NCBI GenBank assembly: GCA_905221615.1
Contig: CAJNDT010001225.1
Span: 186,001-250,000 of the forward strand
From: Symbiodinium sp. CCMP2592
Lineage: Eukaryota > Sar > Dinophyceae > Suessiales > Symbiodiniaceae
Length of the DNA: 64,000 nucleotides
Reading direction: 5' to 3'
Part shown: piece after piece, positions 30,591 to 40,866 of the stretch
Numbering within the stretch: position 1 is the stretch's first letter
How the letters are laid out: each line of letters opens with the position of its first letter
The notes under the pieces: generated by a model
What the model was told of the DNA's origin: nothing
Database searches by the model: none
The model's input: only the letters and a program-made list of their open reading frames with translations
Program-made: the position numbers and the translations under genes

Positions 30591-30594
30591 GAAA

Positions 30595-30695
30595 GGGTAG
30601 TTGTCAAAATTAGGGTCCCTTTTTAGGTACCCTATATACTAGGTGCCGTCTTATAACAGGGACCCAAAAAGGGACCCTAATTTTGACAACCACCC
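30595..30695. mobile_element. TIR element, family E
   Basis: Complete; GAAA at 30591-30594 and 30696-30699 is a clean 4-bp target duplication. Confidence 0.93.
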
Positions 30696-30882
30696 GAAAG
30701 GATTTGGGGCGGTTGGGGGTTCAGGGTTTACGGCTTTTTGGAGTTTGGGGCTTTTGGTGGTTTTGAGCCTTAGGGTTTAGGGCTTAGGGCTTCGGGGCAA
30801 GAGGGTTCCAGAGTTTGGGCTTTGGGGTGTAAGGGTTTCGGGGGGTAGGCTCCTAAGGTTCAGGGTTTAGGGTAATAAAGGT

Positions 30883-30981
30883 TAGAAGGGGCCCCCACCC
30901 TGTAATAGTGACTATAAGGATTATGTTAGGGCCCTATTATATTCTATTCTACCACTATGACAGGGTGGTGGCCCCTTCTAA
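30883..30981. mobile_element. TIR element, family H
   Basis: Complete, TA at each end. Confidence 0.9.
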
Positions 30982-31080
30982 AATAAAGGCAAATACCAAC
31001 CAGCTAAAGAAACATTTGCCTTTCGTGCGAAAAGCATGCACACGAGCGGCCCAAATTCTGCGGCTGTGGTGCCACTTTCT

Positions 31081-31170
31081 GGGTTGGCTTCTAATCACCC
31101 TGAAAAATGTCTATACACAGGGTCCCTTATAAACCCAAATAAGGAAAATAGAAAATGTCCCAAAATCCAA
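31081..31170. mobile_element. Family K element
   Basis: Complete; GGGTTGGCTTCTAATCACCC to CCCAAAATCCAACC. Confidence 0.85.
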
Positions 31171-31196
31171 CCTAGCTTTTTTCACCTAATTCACAT

Positions 31197-31299
31197 GGGT
31201 GGTTGTCAAAATTAGGGTATCTTTTTATGGGTACTTTAAATAATAGGTGCCGTACTATGATAAGGACCCAAAAAGGGACCCTAATTTTGATAATCATTC
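31197..31299. mobile_element. TIR element, family E
   Basis: Complete; ACAT at 31193-31196 and 31300-31303 (4-bp target duplication). Confidence 0.93.
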
Positions 31300-31387
31300 A
31301 CATGAGCCCGATCCCATGCGGAAGTCAATCCGCTCCTTCCAAGGGTTCTGGCCGGCATTGGGCACACCACTGTTGTCGCGGTCCTAA

Positions 31388-31592
31388 TCAGTAGTTGCAC
31401 GCGGGCGTGCTGCGCCAGTCGTTCACCATGCGCTCCAGAACGTCCTGGTAGAAGCGCAGCAACCCGCTTGTTTGTGTAGATCCTGGATGCGGCAGAAACT
31501 GCCAGGTGAGCGCCGAGATCGAGACGGAATTCTGTGGACGGAGCGCAGAGGTCGGCGCGAGAAAGCTCGCCGACGGCAGCTGGCCCCGCACC
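31388..31592 (-). CDS. Probable last exon, unknown protein
   Basis: 67 codons to TGA, strongly G/C at third positions. Contains SISALTWQFLPHPGSTQTSG and LLRFYQDVLERMVNDWRSTP. It starts directly at the end of the telomere array, where the minus strand reads TTTAG|G, a good 3' splice site. No upstream exon identified; no family recognised. Confidence 0.42.
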
Positions 31593-31698
31593 CTAAACCC
31601 TAAACCCTAAACCCTAATCCCTAAACCCTACACCCTAAACCCTAAACCCTAAACCCTAATCCCTAAACCCTAAACCCTAAACCCTAAACCCTAAACCC
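31593..31698. repeat. CCCTAAA array
   Basis: About 15 units, two with TCCCTAA variants; TTTAGGG on the strand of the adjoining minus exon. Confidence 0.97.
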
Positions 31699-31783
31699 AG
31701 GGGACACTTTGCCACTGTTCGGCCAACTGAGGACGCAAGGTTGCGGAGCTGCTGGCCCGGAAAGTCGCGGTCAAAAAACTCTG

Positions 31784-31850
31784 GAATAATAAAGGATCTA
31801 CCCCCAAAAACCTATTCTACTTATTGAGGCCCTTATACTAAATCCTTAAT
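31784..31850. mobile_element. Family I fragment
   Basis: ACCCCCAAAAACCTATTCTA then TTGAGGCCCTTATA: one arm only, inverted. Confidence 0.55.
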
Positions 31851-32399
31851 AGTAGCGCTGGAAACAAGGTGAGTTGATCTTGTCCTCACTGCGGAGTTGC
31901 TGTACAAGACTGCCGTTACGGAACAAGCTCCGGAAGACCATCTCGAGTATGGATGTGTGCGCCTAAATCCATACCATACTGAATGCCTGTAACGTCTCCG
32001 ACATAACGGTCCAGTCTGGCTAAACCCTATCATATTCATTTCAGTGCTTTCGGGGTTCTGAAACCGTCGACCCCAAACCACAACTCTAAATCCACACTTC
32101 CTCAATTCCGGCTTTCTGCCGCACAAACCCCCTTATTCGCTCTGGAATCCTTCTCAGAACCCTGCATCGCACGCCCTAATAGTAACCCTGTAATGGCACC
32201 CCTGAACATGAAGCCCTTCAAGCCACGGTTTAGGGTTTAGGGTCTAGGGTAACCATTATAGGACCCTGATGGAAGCCCCTTTTCAGTCAGCACCCTTATT
32301 GCAACCCTTTATGGCATCTCGGCATCCCTGAACCCTGCAAATCCTAAACCTCTAAAGCCTACATCGCTGAACCCTAAACTTTAGACCAGTAGCCCCGCA

Positions 32400-32475
32400 T
32401 CGTAAACCCTAAACCTTATGGACGCCATAGAACCCTAAACCCCTAAACCCCTAACCCTGTATCGTAAACCCTACA
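32400..32475. repeat. CCCTAAA-like tract
   Basis: Short degenerate tract; similar scattered units occur from 32224. Confidence 0.7.
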
Positions 32476-32497
32476 CCCCTATGGAACGCTGTGCTGG

Positions 32498-32584
32498 GAT
32501 CGTGGGTCCCCCGGCGGTGAGGACGAGGCCTATAAGGCAGGCAAAGACCCCGAGAAGTCCATGACTCGCACAGAGCTCCTGCAG
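32498..32584 (+). CDS. Exon-like island
   Basis: Reads RGSPGGEDEAYKAGKDPEKS then MTRTELLQ, ending CTGCAG|GTAGCC. Charged, GC-rich. The minus strand is open as well. Unknown. Confidence 0.3.
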
Positions 32585-33035
32585 GTAGCCCAGGGTTTTG
32601 GGTTTTAGAGTGATGTTTTGCTTTGGGGGCCTTTGTCGTCGGGATTTAGAGTTTAGGGTTCAGAGTTTAGAGTCTATGGTCCAGGATTTGAGTGGTGTGG
32701 GGTTTAGGGATAGAGGAATAGGGTTTGGAGCTTCAAGTTTACAGGCTTAGAGTATAGAGGGTGTTGGATTCAGAGTTAGTTAACGTTTGGGGATTCTGTG
32801 ATTGGGGCTTTGGCGTTTGGGCATGGCGGTTAGGGTTTGCGAGTTTAGGATACTCGTGTAGTCCATACCGAAGCCTTGTAAGAATTCTTTGCCGCCACTA
32901 AGTAGGACCCCTCCACCAAAAAGAAAAGGAGGACAACTTTTTTGAAGAACCCCCGCACCCCACTTGTAACCTGGTAAGTGTACTCTTGAAACAAAAGGGT
33001 TTGGGTTTGGGGTTTAGGGATTTAGGGAAATTATA

Positions 33036-33177
33036 GGATCCTTAAGGGGGGGTGGTTCAAGGGGGGAGGGTACTAGGGAGCTTTGGGGAACCTTAGGGAA
33101 GCTTAGGGAGTATTGGGGAATAATGGGGATTACTAGGTTACCTACCCCCCTTGGACCACCCCCCCTTAAGGACATCC
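33036..33177. mobile_element. TIR element, family S (single copy)
   Basis: Arms GGATCCTTAAGGGGGGGTGG and CCACCCCCCCTTAAGGACATCC; purine-rich GGGAAGCTTAGGGAG centre. Confidence 0.8.
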
Positions 33178-33179
33178 TA

Positions 33180-33730
33180 AGGAAAGGGACCACAAACTTC
33201 AGAAGACCTTGCGGGTACCTTGGACTCCTGGGCTCGCGCTGTGCCTTTTTGGTCGTTCCTCTCGCGGTTACCCGGTTGCCAAAGTGGCTAGGAGCTGTTC
33301 AGCAATCTCCTGGGCTGGCGTTCATGAAGCTTAATAAGCGAGATCAGAAGCAAACAGAAACGACAGTTTTTAACAGGCCATAGGAAGGTTATTACACGCA
33401 GAACTCTGAAGGAACATCTAGCGAAAGAAACTCGTAACTTCGACCTTGCGCCAGGAAAACGACCTCGCTTTTGCTACGGAGGCTCTAATGTTTGACAACA
33501 TAGAAAGGGGCCGGAGAAATTACCAGTGTCTCCTTCTAGTGATGCCCCTATACTTACCTGCGACTGCTCTACAAGAGCTCTACGCTGTAGCCTGGGCTGT
33601 AGCACGTCCGAAAAGAAAAAACCTAAACTAAATCCAACAACTCTGAAGGCCTAAACCCTGAAACACACACTGCCAAACCGCGAAACCCTCAAGGGAGCCC
33701 GCAGAGTAAGCCACCGAAACGACTTCTCTA
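33180..33730. other. Unassigned stretch
   Basis: Two short + frames (from 33123 and 33446), the first beginning inside an element arm. No convincing gene. Confidence 0.45.
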
Positions 33731-33735
33731 AATAT

Positions 33736-33820
33736 AGGGGCCTTAATAATTAGAATATGGGTTTTGGGGACGTTCATAAAATAGTATTGGGAATTATTCA
33801 ATTATTTAGAACCCCTAAAG
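33736..33820. mobile_element. Family I element, copy 1 of a pair
   Basis: Arms AGGGGCCTTAATAATTAGAA and AATAGTATTGGGAATTATTC; centre shortened. Confidence 0.7.
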
Positions 33821-33850
33821 TAAGCCACAGAAAGGGCTTCTCCAAAATAG

Positions 33851-33947
33851 GGGCCTTAATCATTAGAATATGGCTTTGGGGACGGTCAGACTATAATTAT
33901 ATCAGGATCTCCCCAAAATAGTATTGGCAATTTTGTAAATGTTTAGA
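33851..33947. mobile_element. Family I element, copy 2 of a pair
   Basis: About 115 bp downstream of copy 1 and sharing GCCACAGAAAGGGCTTCTCC-like right flank wording, so the pair may be a local duplication. Confidence 0.7.
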
Positions 33948-34544
33948 ACCCCAAAAATAAGCCACGGGCTTCTCCAGGCCGAGTATCTCGTCTGCTCGGA
34001 GGCGCAGTGGGTTGTTGGGCGACTGGCGTGCAGACCTGATCAAAACCGGAGCTTTATTTGCTCAGGGCTCATGAGGGGTTTGGGTTTAGTGCCGATTTTG
34101 GGGTTTTGTGGTTTGGGTGGGCTTCGCATACAATTCAGTTATGCAGTTGGGCGCCAAACGACAGGGCAGGAAGGTGTTCTTTGGGCCTAACTACAACTGT
34201 GGCGTAAGTGTACGTATGCAGTATGCATGTATACGTGTGTACGCACGTAGGTCACGTAGGTAGGTAGGTCGGTAGGTATGTGTGTTCACCATGTGTGTAT
34301 GCAGTCTCCCTCTTTCTATGTATTTGTTTTGCTTGCTCTATCAATGTAAGGACCGGCTTGGGTATATACGAAGGTAAGATATACTTTGCGTCTGGCTGAG
34401 ACACACTCTTAGAATCTGCTAGAATATGCATATGCATATGTATATACCTATATGCACAGACCTTCTCATCTACTCATTGTTTGTTAGTTGTTACACTTAT
34501 ACCATACATATACACCTCAGCAGCATGCTTCGTAGGCAGGTGGG

Positions 34545-34591
34545 GAGAGCGAGAGAGAGAGAGCGAGAAAGAGAGAGAGAGAGAGGGAGAC
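34545..34591. repeat. (GA)n-rich microsatellite
   Basis: GAGAGAGA with GAGC and GAAA interruptions; at the tail end of the tRNA-like repeat on the minus strand. Confidence 0.95.
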
Positions 34592-34737
34592 AAACAACCT
34601 GGGCATAGCAGCGTAGATTAACATGGCTTTGGGGGTAGTAAGGGTGTATCGGATGCCTTCCGAAGCTCACCCACCGTGGGGCTCGAACCCACGACCACAA
34701 GGTTTAGCGCCTTCTCGCTCTGCCGACTGAGCTAGGC
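34592..34737 (-). ncRNA. tRNA-derived SINE-like copy
   Basis: On the minus strand the head has a perfect polymerase III A box TAGCTCAGTCGG (34734-34723), a D-arm and a B box GGTTCGAGCCC (34689-34679) with T stem GTGGG/CCCAC. It is not a working tRNA: the acceptor strands barely pair and the anticodon loop lacks U33. After the head comes about 80 bp of non-tRNA body, then the (CT)n tract, as in a tRNA-derived SINE. Confidence 0.6.
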
Positions 34738-34749
34738 CTAGACCTTGCA

Positions 34750-35450
34750 ACTCACTCTGACCTTGATCCTATTTCCATAAAACCTCAGACCCAAAGCACT
34801 AAACTGCTAAACCCCCGAATCCGAAGCTCGAAGATCTCTACCTTTCTGAAGCCCTGTAGCAAACTTCATAGTAAGCTTATTACAGATTACACCCGCCTGA
34901 AGCCCGAAAGCCGAAACTTGCCATAGTTGCTGAAACTAACAGTTCTGTCTAGCTGAGACGATGTAAACTCCAAGCAGGCTAAAGGCCACCTGCTCAGCTA
35001 CGACCTAAACAAAACCTCAAATCCCAAGAGTCCATCTTGGATTTGATTAAGCCGACGTCCACCAGAAACCTACGCCGAGATCCTAAAACCCCAATGCCCG
35101 AAGCCCAAAACCACAAAATCCGGGTAAGCAGCTGCCATCGCGCCACCAGTGGTCCAACTGTTATGCCCCCCGCAGTCCGGCATGGTGCACCTTGAGCGGG
35201 GTTGAGGGTTTGGGGCTCGGGTGATGGGTGTTGAGCGCACCTCCAAACAAGTGAGGGGTCTTAGGCTAGGGCAGCCAATCAGTGACAGGTCCCAAAAGTG
35301 ACAAGCTAGTGCAGGCCTAGCGCCGCATTTCCTGGCTGAATTTTGAAAAGGCTGTTCCTGTGGTCCTGGGTCTGCACGTTTAGGGTTTGGTACTGAAGCG
35401 CTGCTTTGGGTGCGAGATAACGATAAGCGCATTGGTTCCTCAGCGACCCT
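34750..35450. other. Unassigned stretch
   Basis: A minus frame of 120 codons (35432-35070) is open but is Pro/Ser/Arg-rich without recognisable domain; left unannotated. Confidence 0.4.
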
Positions 35451-35526
35451 ATGCTCACAGTACTAGTCTCCACGACGGCCCGAGACTTCCAAGCCCCTCA
35501 GGCTCTGATTTCTGTGTGTAAGTATG

Positions 35527-35640
35527 TATGCATGCATGTATGTATGCACGCATGCATGCATGCATGCATGCATGCATGTATATATATATATATATATAAG
35601 TATAATGGTATAGTGATATATATATATATATATATATGTA
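35527..35640. repeat. Compound (ATGC)n / (TA)n microsatellite
   Basis: About ten CATG units, then two TA runs (35580-35598 and 35617-35637). ORFs reading HACMHAC or IYIY here are artefacts. Confidence 0.97.
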
Positions 35641-35879
35641 CATAAGCATGTGTATGTACGAATGTCGATGACTACGTGTGTACATGTATACGTTTTATGT
35701 ATGCATGGAATCGCAGACAGAAGCAAAGATAGATAGGCCGATAACAGATAAGCACTGTATACGATGTACTATTACTACACACAAGACATCATATACGTAC
35801 TACCTATATTATATGCACATGTATATGCATATTGTAAATGAATATGAACATGCGTATACACATTCGTAAGCACAGAATT

Positions 35880-37300
35880 CCTCATGCACAGCCTTTAAGC
35901 CTTAAGAAATACGGCACCTGAGCTGCCACGAATTGGCGTAGCCCCTCATCCACTGAGTAGGCGGTCGTTTCGCCTGGACCTGGGAATCAGTATCATTTAG
36001 GGTTCAAGTTCAGACTCAAGGATTTTGGGGTGCAGCAAAGGAGTAAATAACAAGATCCTTGTCAGAAGGTACCTCTGGTCTGCACAAGCAACATTTGATT
36101 GTGTTTGCAATGTCGAGCCGCTGGGCATCGGTCGACTGATCCTGTAAGGGCCTGAGGTGTCTGTTTGGGAGCGTCAAAGTGCAAGGAACCATCGTCTAGA
36201 CTCGTCTAGACGCACAGAAGGTAGGATCCGCACTGTAAGGACCGTAGACCAACTAATAGTTCAGAACCCTAAACCCTGAACCTTAAACCCTAAACCCCTA
36301 AACCCCTACATCCTAAACCCCGAAAAACGCCCTGCCTCTGTTTCAGCTGCCAAATGCTGAGGTATGCGCATATCGGTAGACTGGAGTTCGAGCTATCTGT
36401 GCAAGACGAGGCCTGTCCACCCACAGACTCTGGTCGTGGGACCCGGACGGTCGAGCAGTCATGTAAAGACTAAGCCTACGGTGTGTAGGATGGCTAACTA
36501 GTCCTAAACCCCAAACACCTGAACCCTTAACTGCTTGATTACAACGGAATAGAATAAAAGAATCCCTGAATCCCCAAAACTGGTCAACAGGGTTGTAAGG
36601 TTAACAGGTCGCGAAGATGCCACCTAGTAGCCCCCGGATCCGGCTCCTGAAGCATGACAAACCTGCAACGTACCAGAACCTTTCAAACCCTAAACTCTGC
36701 GACTCTGCCACAGACGCCCTGCAACACAAAAGCCCATAATATGAACACTGAAACCCCGAACCTACATGAATGCATAGACCTATCAAGGAACGGATACATG
36801 TTGGTGCACACTGTTTAAAACGTCTACCCAAACGGCCCTGCAAAACTACCCTTATAGAACTCGGTGCCAAGACCCACAATGATGATTAAGCCTAAGCCCG
36901 CAATGGTAGTGTATCTACACGCATGCAGCCTTGCTACGCATCGAGGCCGCGATCTTTTGATAAAGATAAACCCCTAAACACACAACCTCGGAACCTCTAC
37001 CCTACCTTAAACTCTACCTAAACTCTGAAACTGCGAAGGCATAAGCCTGACCGGTTTGGGGTTTCGGGCTCAACCCACTGCACCGGGGCAGGATTTAGGC
37101 TTTAGGGCTCTTCGGGCTTTGGGTTTAGGTCTTAGGGTTTAGGCTTTGGGGTTTGACCTTCAGGGTTTAAGTCCACCCCTCCCATATCGGAGCACTACGT
37201 AAGAACTCCTCCACGGATGGGCCTGCACATTCCTGACAGCCCCTCAACAAAGAGACTGGAATTCACTCCAAAGCCCTACGTTTAATGGTGGTTTAGGCTT
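35880..37300. other. Unassigned stretch with sparse telomere-like words
   Basis: A CCCTAAA-like tract at 36262-36320; otherwise no element family, RNA gene or convincing frame. Confidence 0.5.
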
Positions 37301-37306
37301 TAGGGT

Positions 37307-37416
37307 TAGAAGGGGCCCCCGCCCTGTAATAGTGACTATAAGGATTATATAGGATTATATTAGGGCCCTATTATATTCCTATTATACCACTATTACAGGG
37401 TGGGGGCAGCTTCTAA
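37307..37416. mobile_element. TIR element, family H
   Basis: Complete, with a GGATTATATA duplication in the centre. Confidence 0.9.
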
Positions 37417-37508
37417 TGTTTACATACTTTACCCAATTAAACCCTACAGCGCACTGCGGCAACCCCCAAAACAACACTTACAAGACCCAACTCTGAGCGC
37501 TACCATAT

Positions 37509-37609
37509 GGGTGGTTGTCAAAATTAGGATCCTTTTTTGGGTACCCTAAATATTCGGTGCCGTACCATATTAGGGATCCAAAAAGGGACCATAATTTTGA
37601 CAACCACCC
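37509..37609. mobile_element. TIR element, family E (cluster member 1)
   Basis: First of four head-to-tail E/E2 elements followed directly by a B element. Open + DNA just left of it (37441-37508, TAATPKTTLTRPNSERYH). Confidence 0.92.
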
Positions 37610-37612
37610 ATG

Positions 37613-37713
37613 TGGGTGGTTGTCAAAAGTATGGTGCCTTGTTGGGTCCTTACAAAAATACGGTACCTACTATTTAGGGTACCCAAATCGGGGCCATAGG
37701 TTTTGATAACTAC
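37613..37713. mobile_element. TIR element, subfamily E2 (cluster member 2)
   Basis: Same ends as E but inner sequence AAAGTATGGTGCCTTGTTGG; only 3 bp from member 1. Confidence 0.9.
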
Positions 37714-37718
37714 CTATA

Positions 37719-37820
37719 TGTGTGGTTGTCAAAATTAGGGTCCCTTTTTGGGTACCCTAAGTAATAGGTGCCGTACTACACTAAGGACTCAAAAAGGGAC
37801 CCTAATTTTGACAACCACCC
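37719..37820. mobile_element. TIR element, family E (cluster member 3)
   Basis: Left TIR has one change (TGTGGTTGTC). Confidence 0.92.
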
Positions 37821-37824
37821 ATAT

Positions 37825-37922
37825 GGGTGGTTGTCAAAAGTATGGTGCCTTGTTGGGTCCTTACTAAAATACGGCACCTACTATTTAGGGTACCACAAAA
37901 AAGGGGCCATAGTCTTGACAAC
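37825..37922. mobile_element. TIR element, subfamily E2 (cluster member 4)
   Basis: Nearly identical to member 2; its right end (ACAACTAC) merges with the left TIR of the following B element. Confidence 0.9.
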
Positions 37923-38058
37923 TACTTGGAGGGTCGGGGGACTTAGTAAGTAGGTAGTAAGTAGACTTATAAGTACCCCAAAAGGGACCCTAATTGGTGT
38001 TATGGTACTTATAAGTCCCTAAAATAACCAGTTACTAAGTCCCCCGACCCTCCAAGTA
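37923..38058. mobile_element. TIR element, family B (cluster member 5)
   Basis: Complete, TA borders; its right end is followed at once by the open frame 38063-38185. Confidence 0.93.
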
Positions 38059-38062
38059 TAGT

Positions 38063-38185
38063 GACCGAGACGCGTTGACCATCGGCATGGGTGGAGGAGT
38101 AGGCTCTGCCGCCACAACGGAGCGGAGGGCCTCCGTGCCTCGACGATGCTTGGATCCGGGGCTTGAGGCTTTACCTCGACCCTAA
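38063..38185 (+). CDS. Exon-like island
   Basis: Starts after GTATAG at the B element border; 40 codons (GACCGAGACGCG onward: TIGMGGGVGSAATTERRASV) and a TAA lying in the next J element. GC-rich. Unknown. Confidence 0.3.
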   Translation, partial: DRDALTIGMGGGVGSAATTERRASVPRRCLDPGLEALPRP

Positions 38186-38268
38186 GGAACCTACCTTTTT
38201 TTAGGGTTCCCTAATATGATTTCTTTATACAAGTCCTAAAAAAAGGTAGGTTATTTGGGGTTGAGGTA
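38172..38268. mobile_element. TIR element, family J
   Basis: Arms ACCTACCTTTTTTTAGGG and CCTAAAAAAAGGTAGGT. Confidence 0.83.
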
Positions 38269-38433
38269 GTAATTAGGGGTTAAGGGTTTAGGGTTCAGGT
38301 GTGTAGGGTTTGGGGTTGGCATGTAGGTGAGCATTTTATTACTTCGGGGTCTGCCTACTTACTAGGGTTTAGCATTGCTGATGCAGGAATTGGGGATTAC
38401 GGCTTGCGGAGTGTAGGGTAGGACTGATCTTTA

Positions 38434-38534
38434 CGGAGTTTCCCAAAATAGAGGACCGTAACATAGTACCAAAAATATTAGGAGCCTTATTATAAGGACC
38501 CCAAAATAAGGTACCCTTATTTTCGGAAACTCCC
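38434..38534. mobile_element. TIR element, family F
   Basis: Complete; left arm slightly diverged (TTTCCCAAAATAGAGG). Confidence 0.9.
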
Positions 38535-38580
38535 ATATAAGGTTTCGGGTTCACCGTTAAAGGGCTAGGGATCAACTGTG

Positions 38581-38672
38581 GGCCTTAATAATTAGAATAG
38601 GGTTTTGGGGTCCATTATACTGTATCTATAATAAGGAACCCCCAAAATAGTATAGGTAATTATGTAGAGCGT
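38581..38672. mobile_element. Family I element
   Basis: One of the best preserved copies: both arms and the ATTATACTGTATCTATAATA centre. Confidence 0.8.
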
Positions 38673-38848
38673 TGAAGCTTGGGGGGTAGATAGTCGGGTT
38701 CTAGGCTTTACAGGGTTCAGCGAACTTCGGGTCAGACCCCACCCCCTTTGGTTCCGCCTGCAAAAAAACCGCAAACCCAAACCCAACAGCTGCAGTTGCC
38801 AACAGGACAACAGAATCCGACACCATAATTAAATGCCTCAATCAATAA

Positions 38849-39035
38849 ACCCTAAACCCTAAACTAAAGTATACCCTAAACTCTGAACCCTAAACCCTGA
38901 GCCCCTAAACCCTAGGCCCAATAGTGTTCATAGTAAGGGCTCTTTATTACACAACACGGGAAAACAAAACTTATCCCACATCGATACCTAGGCCTGGGAT
39001 AACCCCTAAACCCTAAACCCCTAAACCCTAATGCT
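38849..39035. repeat. CCCTAAA-like tracts
   Basis: Two degenerate tracts with a short unique spacer. Confidence 0.8.
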
Positions 39036-39129
39036 TGAAATCCAAAAATTCACAGCCACGGTGCCCCGGCCCAGACGGAAGGCTGACTGAAAGCTTGGCA
39101 CGTCCTCACTCTTGCTCCGGGTTGGGGCT

Positions 39130-39225
39130 TGCGGTTTGGGGTTTGGAGTTTCGGGTTTTGGGGTTTGGGGTTTAGGGTTTGGGGGTTTGCGGTTTTGGGG
39201 GTTAGGGTTTAGGAGGTTTAGGCGA
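39130..39225. repeat. TTTGGGG-like tract
   Basis: Variant units GGGTTTGG/GGTTTTGG dominate; opposite orientation to 38849-39035. Confidence 0.8.
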
Positions 39226-39337
39226 TGCTCACGCACATAGGATCATTCTTATGCCTCCGTCGGGGCTATGGGCCCCTGGTTCTGAACCGGTCGAGGCAAA
39301 CCACATACTCAAACTGTGTAAGGAGCAGAAACCGTAG

Positions 39338-39402
39338 GGTTTCGGGTTTAGGGTTTAGGGTTTAGGTTTAGGGTTTAGGTTTTAGGGTTTAGGGTTTAGG
39401 GC
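39338..39402. repeat. TTTAGGG array
   Basis: About nine units, two with a missing G. Confidence 0.93.
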
Positions 39403-39660
39403 ATACTCAAATTGTGACGCTACAAACCCAGCTTCTGGAATACCTGACGAGCCCTTTTGTTAATAGTTGTCAGATTTCACAGATATGTGTAGCTAAACTT
39501 GTCACCAGTTTCCAGGTGAACCCTACACTGCGCTACGCACCGTAAGCACTACAATTACAATCCTGACAATTATGGGCTTCGCCCACTTTGTGTTGAATCA
39601 CGTTGAATCTCAGGGTGTGGGGAGGGCAAGGGTTTGGGGCACCTTGCCGGCGCGCATCCT

Positions 39661-39770
39661 ACCCAAAGACTCCAATATCCCTTAATTAAGGAATATTCCT
39701 TAAATCTTATTAGGGATCCTACTATAATTTAAGGTATATTCCTTAATTAAGGGGTGTTGGAGTCTCTGGG
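39661..39770. mobile_element. TIR element, family G
   Basis: Complete; TA-like borders (CCTA before, TAAC after). Confidence 0.92.
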
Positions 39771-39860
39771 TAACCCTCCCCCCTTTAGAAAGAAGCTCCT
39801 GGCTCCGGGGCTCCTAGGCCCCAAACCCTGAACCCAAACTGAGGGCGTATGCCGCCGACC

Positions 39861-39926
39861 GTTTAGGGTTTAGGGTTTAGGGTTTAGGGTTTAGGGTTTA
39901 GGGTTTAGGGTTTAGGGTTTAGGGTT
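39861..39926. repeat. Perfect TTTAGGG array
   Basis: Nine uninterrupted TTTAGGG units; runs directly into the open frame at 39930. Confidence 0.99.
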
Positions 39927-39929
39927 GCC

Positions 39930-40076
39930 ATGAAGGGGCGGCCGAAACTAGCCGACCCGCTCTGGTTCGGTTTGGGCCCCTCCACACCGGGGTGCATCCG
40001 TCGGAACATTGCTGTGGTTTGCTCTGTTGTGGAGAAAAGCTTGCTCTTAGTGATCGAGATCCGGTCGAAACCTTGA
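39930..40076 (+). CDS. Small ORF or exon directly after a telomere array
   Basis: ATG to TGA, 48 aa (MKGRPKLADPLWFGLGPSTP; NIAVVCSVVEKSLLLVIEIR). The frame is open back to TTTAG|G at the array end, so it could be an exon rather than a complete gene. A minus frame over the same DNA is also open (113 codons). Unknown. Confidence 0.33.
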   Translation: MKGRPKLADPLWFGLGPSTPGCIRRNIAVVCSVVEKSLLLVIEIRSKP

Positions 40077-40147
40077 GCGGAGTTTGTTTGATGGGCTGGG
40101 TGGATGTGCGGGATGGCGTGGTGGGACCATTGATTGATTTCGTGGAA

Positions 40148-40168
40148 CACAAACACACACACACACAT
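40148..40168. repeat. (AC)n microsatellite
   Basis: About ten AC units. Confidence 0.9.
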
Positions 40169-40211
40169 CCATGTTGATTGGCACAAGGCTCATTGCTGCA
40201 GTGCAACATCA

Positions 40212-40256
40212 CCCCAAACCCCAAAACCCTAAACCCTAAAACCCTAAACCCCAAAA
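40212..40256. repeat. CCCTAAA tract
   Basis: About six units. Confidence 0.88.
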
Positions 40257-40689
40257 CCACGAGGTTCAGGGATGTAGGTTTAGGAAGATTGGAGCTCTCT
40301 CTGGCTAAGTTGAGGATGTAGTGGGCAGGATGAGGATTCCCGGGGTCACTTAGGATTTCGTTGAATCAGGGTTTAGGGTTTCAGAGTTTGGCGTCCAAGG
40401 TTTAAACAACGGAGAGACTCGAAACTGTCGGTGCCGGAAAGTCGTAACTTCATTCCAAATCCGGAAACTTGAGTCGAGCTCTTTAAAACTGAACCCCTTA
40501 GTCCAAACAGCAAAGCCCCTAAACTTAAACCTCAACCGCCCGCCTGCTCATTAGGAGTGAGGATTAGGGGGACCTTTGGGGATATAGACCCTCTCAACAG
40601 TGCGGCTTTGAAGAGAGCCAGAAGTAGGGTTAAGAATGGTCCCGTTCAAGCTGGCTCCCTATCACTACCTAGGACTTACCCTAAACCCT

Positions 40690-40785
40690 ATACTGAACTT
40701 AGAACCCTAGCAAAATTATACTTTTAGCTGTTTCTTAAGGATTATAATAAACACAAATTTAAAATTATTTCTACGTACCCCTAAG
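40690..40785. mobile_element. Family X repeat, copy 1
   Basis: TACTGAACTTAGAACCCTAG to TTTCTACGTACCCCTAAG; short inverted ends CTTAG/CTAAG. Copy 2 at 56078-56176. Confidence 0.75.
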
Positions 40786-40866
40786 AACCGCCGACTCTCC
40801 CAGTGCCTGCAAGAGCACGCAGAGCTTCAGCGCAAGCCCACGGATCTCCTTCTTGCATTGTTTCTC

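Noticed and set aside
31593..31698. True chromosome end
   Set aside because: Tracts occur in both orientations throughout 64 kb with unique DNA on both sides; they are interstitial.
35451..35726. Minus and plus ORFs rich in HACM and IYIY
   Set aside because: Microsatellite translation.
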